Shown: positions 1 to 5,512, counted from the first letter of the stretch. The stretch is 6,011 bases of DNA from Promethearchaeota archaeon (GCA_016839385.1 JAEOUK010000650.1:1-6011), one strand, 5' to 3'. The notes: a model not told the origin generated them from the sequence alone. Numbers and translations are program-made.

Positions 1-93
1 AGTTTTTTATTGCAGAAAGTCGAATATCGAAATAACTTAAATCCTCATTTTTTTAAAATTAAGCATGTAAATGGGCCAACAAAATCTCCTTAA
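1..93 (+). CDS. possible C-terminal tail of an upstream gene (partial)
   Basis: Frame 1 is open from the window edge to a TAA at 91-93, giving 30 residues that end in GPTKSP. The other two plus frames stop within the first 40 bases. The tail is basic and has no recognisable motif. Thirty open codons in AT-rich DNA is weak evidence, so this may simply be intergenic sequence. If real, it would be co-directional with the gene that starts at 142. Confidence 0.22.
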   Translation, partial: SFLLQKVEYRNNLNPHFFKIKHVNGPTKSP

Positions 94-107
94 CCCTTTA
101 TCACGAC

Positions 108-117
108 AATTATATGT
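108..117 (+). promoter_or_regulatory. candidate TATA box for the Rab-like/LRR/TIR gene
   Basis: AATTATATGT is centred about 29 bases before the TTG start at 142 and 38 before the alternative GTG at 151. At the usual archaeal TATA-to-start distance of about 25 bases, transcription would begin near 138, giving a nearly leaderless mRNA. This fits the absence of a clear SD site. The box was identified by eye only. Confidence 0.35.
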
Positions 118-141
118 ATGCACAACAAATAGAGAGTTGGG

Positions 142-1710
142 TTGAAAATTGTGGAATCTGAAAAAATTGTTCTCAAAATCATTGTTTTTGGTCCTCCTGC
201 TTCTGGATCAAAAAGTTTGATTGATCGCTACACCATCAACAAATTTAGTTATGATTATAAATTAACTACCGGTGTAAACTTTGCTATAAAGGATATCAAG
301 TTAAAGAATGGTCAAGAATGTACGCTACAAATATGGGATATGGGCGCACAATCAAGATTTGAACACCTTCGTGGGAAATTTATGGTAGGATACCATGGGG
401 CAATTCTACTTTTTGATTTAACGAATCCAGAATCATGGAACAATATATTACCCTGGTATTATGAGCTTCGGTATTTAAATATAAATGCGCCGTTAGTTTT
501 AGTTGGAACGCAGCTACATAAAATAGCTGAGGGAGAATCAGAACGAGGAACTAATCCGAGTGTTATCTCTCGATGGGCGAAAGATCGGGCAATTCCGTAT
601 TATGAATATAATAAAAAATCTGGAGAAGGAGTTGAATGTTTTGATAAAATCGCGGAAATGGTTGTTTATGAGCGTCTTGGTATAATAACTCCTCGTGATT
701 TCAAATATAAAGATATGTCCTTAGCAGAAGACGAGTTTCTCCAAATTCTTGACTTCAAAATGAAGAAAAAAATTCCACGTTTGGAAGATAATCAACAAGA
801 ATTATCTTTTGGATATCGAAGTAAAGAGAATCGAATAACCGAATTGGGATTGGAAGGATGCAAATTAAACTCAATTCCGAACTCTTTAGCAAATCTGACG
901 CAATTAGAAGTCTTGAATCTAAATGAGAACTATCTTAAAGACATCCCACCAGAACTTCACAAAATGGAAAAGCTTCAAGAGTTACATATTGGAAAAAATC
1001 CGTTAAAATCTGAAGTGAAAAAGCTGGTTTTTAATATTCAAAACATTCGAAAATACTGTCGTGGAAAATCTAACATTAATTTGTTCATCTCATATAGTCT
1101 TTCTGATGTAGAACGCTTTCATTTAGATGAGCTCGTTAGGAAATTGGAAAGACATGAAGGAATTGGTACGGTTTTTTATTTTAATACGACTCAAGTGGGG
1201 GAAATTGGAAATTACATGGCATCTAAAATCCCGCAAGCCCAGTTAATCTTGTTTATTGCTTCTGATAACTCATTGAATTCAGCACCATGCCGTCGAGAAA
1301 TTCAATCTGCTAAAGATCATGAAATCCCGATCCTACCTTTCTTGGATACAAGTTTAAAATGGTCAGATCCTCGGATTCGACAATTAGGATTGCATAATTA
1401 TCGGGGAGTACCCACCCAGTATGCAGAACATTCAGATATGAGATTATTATGGAACGAATTATTTGAATTAATTGATAAACAAAAAAAAGAATTTAATCTC
1501 CATGAACCTGTGGAGGAGAAAATAGATATTCTCCTTATCGAACTAAATGCCTTTCTTAAACAACAGAACATTAAAGAATTGTTAAAGCAGGATCAAGAAT
1601 TTACTGAAGTTATTGAGGGGTATACAAGTAATACCAAGAGCAAGAATGAGGTTCTGAATTATTTATTTACTACATTTATTGAAAAAATAAAAGATAATGA
1701 CAATTTATAA
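142..1710 (+). CDS. Rab-like pseudo-GTPase / LRR / TIR domain fusion protein
   Basis: Probable cytosolic signalling or immune protein of 522 aa. Residues 9-180 follow the Rab/Ras fold: FGPPASGSKS at the P-loop (16-25), TTGVNF as switch I (42-47), WDMGAQSRF as switch II (65-73), VLVGTQLH at the NKxD site (119-126) and EYNKKSGEGV at the SAK site (155-164). Key nucleotide-binding residues are changed, so GTP binding is doubtful. Residues 232-288 hold about two and a half leucine-rich repeats of the LxxLxLxxNxLxxIP type. Residues 311-400 form a TIR domain: strand A is NLFISYSLSD, and SAPCRREI (380-387) matches the WCxxE region, so Glu386 is the likely NADase glutamate. Residues 445-522 are charged and helical, of unknown type. 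The start is TTG 142; GTG 151 is equally possible and neither has a good SD. It converges with another TIR gene 25 bases downstream. The fusion order differs from Roco proteins, where the LRR precedes the GTPase. The domain calls are firm; the immune role is inferred. Confidence 0.9.
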   Translation: MKIVESEKIVLKIIVFGPPASGSKSLIDRYTINKFSYDYKLTTGVNFAIKDIKLKNGQECTLQIWDMGAQSRFEHLRGKFMVGYHGAILLFDLTNPESWNNILPWYYELRYLNINAPLVLVGTQLHKIAEGESERGTNPSVISRWAKDRAIPYYEYNKKSGEGVECFDKIAEMVVYERLGIITPRDFKYKDMSLAEDEFLQILDFKMKKKIPRLEDNQQELSFGYRSKENRITELGLEGCKLNSIPNSLANLTQLEVLNLNENYLKDIPPELHKMEKLQELHIGKNPLKSEVKKLVFNIQNIRKYCRGKSNINLFISYSLSDVERFHLDELVRKLERHEGIGTVFYFNTTQVGEIGNYMASKIPQAQLILFIASDNSLNSAPCRREIQSAKDHEIPILPFLDTSLKWSDPRIRQLGLHNYRGVPTQYAEHSDMRLLWNELFELIDKQKKEFNLHEPVEEKIDILLIELNAFLKQQNIKELLKQDQEFTEVIEGYTSNTKSKNEVLNYLFTTFIEKIKDNDNL

Positions 1711-1713
1711 GAG

Positions 1714-1718
1714 AAAAA
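1714..1718 (-). terminator. T-run terminator candidate for the tandem TIR gene
   Basis: Five T on the minus strand lie about 18 bases past the TAA of the minus-strand TIR gene, inside the 25-base convergent gap. Archaeal termination commonly uses short T-runs without a hairpin. No comparable T-run serves the plus-strand gene here, so its transcript may read into the antisense of the TIR gene. Confidence 0.3.
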
Positions 1719-1735
1719 TTTGGTCTTAGACTGTC

Positions 1736-2494
1736 TTAATGTAACTCATAAGAAGGATGATAAATCAACCAATAGATATTCACAATAAGATCATCCCATT
1801 GTTGAGTGTCTGGATACTTATTTTCTCCATATAATTGCACAACGTAATTCCTTTCTGAGAGACCAGGAATATCTTTCATGGGAATTTTATCTACGATTGC
1901 GACAAGTATTCGATCTATATGGGAAGGTAATAATTTCTCGAGTTCTCCTCTCAAAGCTTTAGATTTTACCATCGAGGATGTAAGAAACAAAATGCAATAT
2001 CCCCCGTTTGTGATCACTGTATTTACAGTCTGCATTAGATTATCTTCTGTAACACCATTCGTATTCAACCAGGTGTGTAAACTGATATGCCGGTTTTGCA
2101 TGTAAGTAAACAATGGTTGTAATTGCTTAGTATCCCGAGATAAATAAGTAGGAAAAATAGGGAGTTTTAAAGGATTCATTCGACATTTATCAATTTTCAT
2201 CGTTTCAGGATCAAAAGACTGTACTTGTTTATGAGCCCTGAGTGCATAATCTCGTTGAAAAGCAACCCAAAATGATAGATTTGAATACCCCCCCTTTACG
2301 TAAACGTGCTCTGGATGTGTTAAAATTGCTTCAATCAAAGGATTGCTATGAAACTTATTCGGAGATACTTTTATTGGAGGAAATGAAGAAGATTCTACTC
2401 CCCTAGCTCGCAATTTTTTATCTAATAGCTGTCGAGCATCTTCATCTTTATATGAATATGATATGAAACATTTCTTGGGAAATCGAGCTTCCAT
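1736..2494 (-). CDS. tandem TIR domain protein
   Basis: A 252 aa cytosolic protein made of two TIR-like units with no signal peptide or membrane segment. Unit 1 (residues 7-95) starts with strand A CFISYSYKDED and carries LSFWVAFQRDYALRA (73-87). The usual W-C-x-x-E position reads W76-V-A-F-Q80, so the catalytic Glu appears replaced by Gln. Unit 2 (110-202) has strand A LPIFPTYLSRD, strand C YCILFLTSS and ALRGELEKL (180-188), placing Glu184 at the catalytic position. The C-terminal end, RNYVVQLYG followed by a helix with IYWLIY, is typical of the end of such TIR units. TIR domains hydrolyse or cyclise NAD, or act as assembly modules; which applies here is not shown. The ATG at 2494 has a GAGG SD six bases upstream. 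The gene faces the Rab/LRR/TIR gene tail to tail and diverges from the amidase. TIR family membership is well supported; the Gln/Glu alignment is by eye. Confidence 0.85.
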   Translation of the reverse strand: MEARFPKKCFISYSYKDEDARQLLDKKLRARGVESSSFPPIKVSPNKFHSNPLIEAILTHPEHVYVKGGYSNLSFWVAFQRDYALRAHKQVQSFDPETMKIDKCRMNPLKLPIFPTYLSRDTKQLQPLFTYMQNRHISLHTWLNTNGVTEDNLMQTVNTVITNGGYCILFLTSSMVKSKALRGELEKLLPSHIDRILVAIVDKIPMKDIPGLSERNYVVQLYGENKYPDTQQWDDLIVNIYWLIYHPSYELH

Positions 2495-2500
2495 AATTTT

Positions 2501-2506
2501 CCTCTA
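2501..2506 (-). promoter_or_regulatory. ribosome binding site of the tandem TIR gene
   Basis: On the minus strand TAGAGG is followed by AAAATT and ATG, a good archaeal SD spacing that fixes the start at 2494. An AT-rich TATA-like stretch at 2513-2523 lies too close to leave the SD in the transcript, so the promoter probably lies further upstream. Confidence 0.5.
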
Positions 2507-2564
2507 TAGACGTTTTAAATAAAGATTTTCAAAAGTAAGAATACGTTAATTCCCTACCTTGCAG

Positions 2565-2578
2565 TTTATGATAATAAG
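2565..2578. promoter_or_regulatory. AT-rich promoter element between divergent TIR and amidase genes
   Basis: TTTATGATAATAAG sits in the 115-base divergent gap. Read rightward it is about 38 bases before the amidase GTG at 2610. Read leftward, TTATTATCATAAA could start a leader of roughly 50 bases for the tandem TIR gene that would include its SD. One element may serve both directions, but no experimental start is known. Confidence 0.3.
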
Positions 2579-2609
2579 CTATTTGAGCAATTAGAGCAAC
2601 AATGTTTTA

Positions 2610-4115
2610 GTGATCATTGTGAAGGAATATTCAATCCTCGAAATACAAGATTTGATGGATAACGGTCAATTAACTTCGACACGATTAGTGGAAATGTATC
2701 TAAAACGCATTCAAGAAATCGATAAGAGTGGACCAAAGCTAAATTCAGTTATTGAACTAAATCCGGATGCTTTGGATATTGCCAAAAGCTTAGATGTAGA
2801 AAGAGCACAAAAAGGAAAACGCGGATTACTGCATGGGATCCCCGTAATGTTGAAAGATAATATCAATACTGCGGACAAAATGATGACGACTGCGGGATCT
2901 CTTGCACTTGAGGGATTTCATGCCCCTGAGGATGCCTTTTTAGTGAAAAAGTTACGGGAAGCAGGACTAGTAATTTTGGGTAAAACAAATTTAAGCGAAT
3001 GGGCGAATTTTCGCGCAGAAAGATCTACAAGTGGTTGGAGTAGCCGAGGAGGTTTAACACGAAATCCGTATGCACTAGATCGTTCCGCATGTGGTTCCAG
3101 TTCAGGTTCTGCTGTTGCGGTTGCGGCTAACCTTTGTTCAGTTGCGGTGGGCACCGAAACTAATGGATCAGTTATTTGCCCCTCCCATATTAATGGAATT
3201 GTGGGAATCAAACCTACAGTAGGACTCATCAGTAGATCCGGAATTATTCCCATCGCTCATACCCAAGATACTGCGGGACCTATGGGACGAACGGTAAAAG
3301 ATGCAGCTATATTGCTTGGAGCAATGGTAGGGGAAGATCCGGAAGATGAAGTTACGATGGGAAATACGACTAAGAAGTATTCGGATTATACCCAGTTTTT
3401 AGATGCTAATGGGTTAAAAGAGGCGAGAATCGGAGTAGCGCGGGATTTTTTTCCAAATAACCAATTTGTGAAAAACCTCATGGAATCTGCAATAGAGAAA
3501 ATGAAAGAATTAGGTGCAATACTTGTTGATCCCGTTGAAGTGAAGCATTCACGAGAATATGGAGAAGACGAGTTTACTCTCCTATGCTATGAATTCAAGC
3601 ATGATATCAAAATGTATCTCGATCGATATGGAGCACGTTTACCCTACAAAACATTGAAAGACCTTATCGATTTCAATATCCAAAATAAAAACAAGGTAAT
3701 GCCCTATTTTCAACAGGAAGCTTTTGATAAATCCCAAGAGAAAGGAGACCTCACAGACGAAGAATATACTAAAGCCTTGGAGAAATGTGTACGAATGGCA
3801 GCGAAGGAAGGAATAGATGCAACAATAGAGAAACATCAATTAGATGCGATTATAGCACCCAGCGGAGGACCCTCTTGGATAATCGATTTGTTGCATGGGG
3901 ATCATTATTCAGGTGGAAGTGCCGGTCCAGCTGCAGTCTCGGGATATCCAAATATAACGGTGCCACTTGGATATGTATTTGGATTGCCTGTTGGAATCTC
4001 CTTCTTCAGTACTGCATATCAAGAGCCAGCACTTTTAAAATTAGCATATAGTTACGAACAAGCAACAAAAGTGCGTAATCCTCCAGAATTTCCCAATTCG
4101 ATAAAATTACCCTAA
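2610..4115 (+). CDS. amidase signature family hydrolase
   Basis: A 501 aa Ser-cisSer-Lys hydrolase that cleaves carboxylic amide bonds and releases ammonia or an amine; the substrate cannot be read from sequence. The triad is visible: Lys82 in VMLKDNI, cis-Ser163 in CGSSSGSA, and nucleophile Ser187 in TETNGSVICP. The 24-residue gap between the serines equals that in FAAH, peptide amidase and malonamidase. The stretch GIVGIKPTVGLISRSGIIP (196-214) followed by QDTAGPMGRT (219-228) is a hallmark of the family. The length is normal. There is no GatB/GatC neighbour, so a role as GatA in tRNA amidation is unlikely. No signal peptide is seen, so it is probably cytoplasmic. GTG 2610 is the chosen start, GTG 2619 is equally good, and neither has a clear SD. 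It diverges from the tandem TIR gene and converges with the winged-helix gene 16 bases away. The close match to bacterial-type amidases would fit past transfer, which is inference. Confidence 0.93.
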   Translation: MIIVKEYSILEIQDLMDNGQLTSTRLVEMYLKRIQEIDKSGPKLNSVIELNPDALDIAKSLDVERAQKGKRGLLHGIPVMLKDNINTADKMMTTAGSLALEGFHAPEDAFLVKKLREAGLVILGKTNLSEWANFRAERSTSGWSSRGGLTRNPYALDRSACGSSSGSAVAVAANLCSVAVGTETNGSVICPSHINGIVGIKPTVGLISRSGIIPIAHTQDTAGPMGRTVKDAAILLGAMVGEDPEDEVTMGNTTKKYSDYTQFLDANGLKEARIGVARDFFPNNQFVKNLMESAIEKMKELGAILVDPVEVKHSREYGEDEFTLLCYEFKHDIKMYLDRYGARLPYKTLKDLIDFNIQNKNKVMPYFQQEAFDKSQEKGDLTDEEYTKALEKCVRMAAKEGIDATIEKHQLDAIIAPSGGPSWIIDLLHGDHYSGGSAGPAAVSGYPNITVPLGYVFGLPVGISFFSTAYQEPALLKLAYSYEQATKVRNPPEFPNSIKLP

Positions 4116-4133
4116 AAACAATCAGATATTTTT
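4114..4133. terminator. overlapping bidirectional T-run terminators
   Basis: The 16-base gap between the amidase and the convergent regulator is flanked by T5 at 4129-4133 on the plus strand and T5 on the minus strand (A5 at 4114-4118). Each run lies just past one stop codon and touches the stop of the opposite gene. The arrangement suits hairpin-independent archaeal termination in both directions. Confidence 0.4.
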
Positions 4134-4959
4134 ATTGACCATTTTTCTTTTTATCTAGAACTTCTTCTTTGTAAATTTCAAACAGATCTCTAACAGGGAG
4201 GAATGCAAAAATCGCGGTATTATCTCTAACGCCTGCATCTGGATCGGCATTCTGAGCTGCTAAAATTTCTATGAACTTTTGAAAGAATTCTTTATATGCT
4301 CTCATAATTTGGTCATAATATTTACTGCTAAATGAACGCCCATCAATTCCTACATATGCGGGTGTAGTTTCTTCATCAAAATATTTTTCCCAAGTCTCTC
4401 TTGCTTTAGATATATCATCTAATTGTCCTTCAAATTTGTCTAATAAGGGATCTAGTTTTTCTAACAACCATTTAAAAAACCCGAAGGAGTTACGGGTAGC
4501 GTTGATTTGTTTTCGGTAAAATTCTCTCAGTTCTTCTTCATTATCCGGAGGAGGGACAAGAGAAGCAGCATACTGTAAAATTTCTATCAATTTTAAATTG
4601 CGACGGTAAATTTTTGGAGGGATCTTCCCCACTTCATACTCATCCACTTTAGCTTTACGCGAGATGACAATACCATGCTTTTCCAGAGATTTTAGGTGCC
4701 TTGCAACGGTAGATTTACTCTGTTCGACTTTTTGACTTAATTGAGTAATGTTTAATTCATCATAAATTTGCAAAATGTTCATAATTTCGAGACGTAGTTT
4801 ATGTTTACCAATCAAATGGATCCAATTCTCAATAGTATAAATTTCCGAATCAGATAGTTTTATGACTTTTTTCTCGCCATTTGGAAGCAGCATGTGGAAC
4901 TGATTGTATTCATCTACTTTCAGTTTGCGAGAAGAATCATAATGTTCTCCATTTGACAT
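4132..4959 (-). CDS. winged-helix (ArsR-like) transcriptional regulator with helical C-terminal domain
   Basis: A 275 aa DNA-binding protein. Residues 44-110 form a winged helix: helix 1 around WIHLIGKHKLRLEIMNIL, a second helix ITQLSQKVEQS (71-81), a recognition helix STVARHLKSLEKHG (83-96), and a wing ISRKAKVDEY (99-108). The fold is of the ArsR/HTH_20 type common in archaea. Residues 115-275 are mainly helical and charged, with WLLEKLDPLLDKF and YKEFFQKFIEILAA stretches, and probably serve dimerisation or ligand sensing; no metal-binding cysteine cluster is present. The protein contains no cysteine at all. A nine-residue segment SRKxKVDEY occurs twice, 90 residues apart (10-18 and 100-108). 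The ATG at 4959 has only a weak purine-rich leader (GAGAG) upstream. The gene faces a long intergenic region with a repeated palindrome-like element that it may bind. The ligand and targets are unknown. Confidence 0.82.
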   Translation of the reverse strand: MSNGEHYDSSRKLKVDEYNQFHMLLPNGEKKVIKLSDSEIYTIENWIHLIGKHKLRLEIMNILQIYDELNITQLSQKVEQSKSTVARHLKSLEKHGIVISRKAKVDEYEVGKIPPKIYRRNLKLIEILQYAASLVPPPDNEEELREFYRKQINATRNSFGFFKWLLEKLDPLLDKFEGQLDDISKARETWEKYFDEETTPAYVGIDGRSFSSKYYDQIMRAYKEFFQKFIEILAAQNADPDAGVRDNTAIFAFLPVRDLFEIYKEEVLDKKKNGQ

Positions 4960-5002
4960 CTTTGCTCTCTTTCTTTTACCTTATGATGTTAATAACTATA
5001 CT

Positions 5003-5012
5003 CATATTAAAA
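5003..5012 (-). promoter_or_regulatory. candidate TATA box of the winged-helix gene
   Basis: On the minus strand TTTTAATATG lies about 45-50 bases before the ATG at 4959, predicting a leader of roughly 20 bases. It overlaps ATATGAG (minus strand 5007-5001), which is identical to the first half of the repeated element found at 5041 and 5308, so a regulator bound there could block its own promoter. This is inference. Confidence 0.33.
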
Positions 5013-5040
5013 TCTGTTCCATAAAAATTAACAGCTGGTA

Positions 5041-5057
5041 ATATGAGACGGTTATAT
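5041..5057 (+). repeat. palindrome-like element, copy 1 (short variant)
   Basis: ATATGAGACGGTTATAT shares its first 11 bases exactly with copy 4 at 5308 and is one base shorter. The ends are inverted (ATAT...ATAT). It lies about 82 bases upstream of the regulator's start codon and runs into a hairpin at 5056-5078. Confidence 0.6.
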
Positions 5058-5078
5058 GGTGGAAATGATTCCCACTAT
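5056..5078 (+). other. imperfect hairpin
   Basis: GTGG (5059-5062) pairs with CCAC (5072-5075). An A/C mismatch is followed by two further A-T pairs and a three-base loop, and outside pairs extend to ATG/TAT with one G-T wobble. It begins at the end of repeat copy 1. No T-run follows immediately, so a terminator role is unlikely. Its function is unknown. Confidence 0.35.
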
Positions 5079-5120
5079 TTCTATTTCTTTAGATTTTTAC
5101 AAGATTTAGGAGGAGTATGA

Positions 5121-5240
5121 ATGTATTTATGTCGACCTTTGATGGCACGGGTCATATCATACAGCCCACTAAGGATTCATATTTTATATATTATTAAAAT
5201 ATGGCACGGGTCATCTTTTATAATGATTTCAGACTTTTAA
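5121..5240 (+). CDS. doubtful 39-residue small ORF with a strong SD
   Basis: TTAGGAGGAG at 5106-5115 is the best SD in the intergenic region and lies seven bases (GGAGG to ATG) before this start. The peptide starts MYLCRPLMARVISYS and is basic and hydrophobic, with a possible short membrane segment RIHILYIIKIW. A second start at 5117 gives a different 26-residue peptide in another frame. Two copies of the repeated element lie inside, 59 bases apart and so in different frames, which argues that the DNA element and not the peptide is conserved. It is listed because the SD is striking. It may be chance. Confidence 0.2.
   Translation: MYLCRPLMARVISYSPLRIHILYIIKIWHGSSFIMISDF
5140..5157 (+). repeat. 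palindrome-like element, copy 2
   Basis: TGATGGCACGGGTCATAT contains ATGGCACGGGTCAT (5142-5155), identical over 14 bases to copy 3, which starts 59 bases further on. The arms are inverted as ATG.C.CG.G.CAT, consistent with binding by a dimeric regulator. Confidence 0.65.
5178..5203 (+). repeat. 9-bp perfect inverted repeat
   Basis: CATATTTTA (5178-5186) is the exact reverse complement of TAAAATATG (5195-5203), with an eight-base AT loop. The right arm ends in the ATATG that opens repeat copy 3. The loop side also contains a TATA-like TTTATATATT (5183-5192). It could be a regulator site or a promoter. AT-rich composition lowers its weight. Confidence 0.4.
5199..5216 (+). repeat. palindrome-like element, copy 3
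   Basis: ATATGGCACGGGTCATCT carries the same 14-base core as copy 2. It follows a TATA-like box by about 25 bases, so it may sit at a transcription start. No gene of convincing length begins directly after it. Confidence 0.65.
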
Positions 5241-5273
5241 TCTTTTTGATAATCTGTAGATCAATTAAATTGA

Positions 5274-5285
5274 TTATATAAAAAG
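5274..5285 (+). promoter_or_regulatory. candidate TATA box of the small-gene operon
   Basis: TTATATAAAAAG is the most canonical archaeal TATA box in the window. A start about 25 bases downstream falls near 5304-5308, at the left edge of repeat copy 4, leaving a leader of about 50 bases before the ATG at 5358 that would contain the SD. Confidence 0.45.
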
Positions 5286-5307
5286 TTATTTCAATACGAA
5301 CATTTAA

Positions 5308-5325
5308 ATATGAGACGGGCCATAT
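5308..5325 (+). repeat. palindrome-like element, copy 4 (likely operator)
   Basis: ATATGAGACGGGCCATAT has five-base inverted ends (ATATG/CATAT) around a central CG. It matches copy 1 over 11 bases and copies 2 and 3 over the ACGGG core and CAT end. Its place just after the best TATA box is where a repressor operator would lie. The operator role is inferred. Confidence 0.6.
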
Positions 5326-5333
5326 ATTTTTTT

Positions 5334-5348
5334 AACCTGAAAAAGGTT
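5334..5348 (+). promoter_or_regulatory. leader hairpin covering the SD-like sequence of the small gene
   Basis: AACCT (5334-5338) pairs with AGGTT (5344-5348) around a GAAAA loop. The right arm is the SD-like part of AAGGTTGAG upstream of the ATG at 5358, so folding could hide the ribosome site. The stem is only five pairs, so this is tentative. Confidence 0.25.
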
Positions 5349-5357
5349 GAGTGAATC

Positions 5358-5495
5358 ATGATTGAAATAAACGATCTAACTCCGCGACAGCTTCGAACTC
5401 TATTAGGGTTGGAGGAAATTTTTGAAAAAGTGTATACTCAAAACCTGTCGCATCAAGATGAAGTAGCCTCTGATAGCTGCTCAAAACCTCAATAA
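5358..5495 (+). CDS. small protein of unknown function (45 aa), first gene of a small operon
   Basis: ATG at 5358 to TAA at 5493-5495. The peptide begins MIEINDLTPRQLRTLLG and has one amphipathic helix-like stretch (TPRQLRTLLGLEEIFEKVY, residues 8-26) followed by a polar tail ending SCSKPQ. No known domain is recognised. An SD-like AAGGTTGAG precedes it by about six bases. The next gene starts 23 bases after its stop with a strong SD, which suggests one transcript from the TATA box at 5274-5285. The helix could dock onto a partner. It might also be chance, but the start context and spacing favour a real gene. Confidence 0.5.
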   Translation: MIEINDLTPRQLRTLLGLEEIFEKVYTQNLSHQDEVASDSCSKPQ

Positions 5496-5502
5496 ATGTG
5501 TA

Positions 5503-5512
5503 AGGGGAGGTG
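5503..5512 (+). promoter_or_regulatory. strong SD that decides the start of the 89-aa gene
   Basis: GGGGAGGTG precedes the ATG at 5519 by six bases. The in-frame GTG at 5510-5512 lies inside this SD and so is unlikely to be the start, which makes the protein 89 rather than 92 residues. Confidence 0.75.

Noticed and set aside
1878..2105. 75-residue plus-strand reading frame inside the tandem TIR gene
   Set aside because: It is fully antisense to a well-supported TIR coding region and has no SD or domain of its own.
2918..3253. 111-residue minus-strand reading frame inside the amidase
   Set aside because: It is antisense to the catalytic core of the amidase, where conserved motifs explain the sequence.
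3639..4051. Two short frames (minus 3639-3839, plus 3785-4051) inside the amidase
   Set aside because: Both are out-of-frame shadows of the amidase coding sequence, with odd composition and no start signals.
2610..4115. GatA subunit of tRNA amidotransferase
   Set aside because: The amidase motifs fit a stand-alone enzyme (TETNGSVICP, SRSGIIPIAHTQDTAG), and no GatB or GatC gene is adjacent.
5056..5109. 17-residue frame before the strong SD at 5106
   Set aside because: It is too short, has no SD, and begins inside the hairpin next to repeat copy 1.
5041..5325. CRISPR array from the repeated element
   Set aside because: Only four copies of 17-18 bases with differing sequence and uneven distances (about 99, 59 and 109 bases start to start). 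There are no cas genes in the window.
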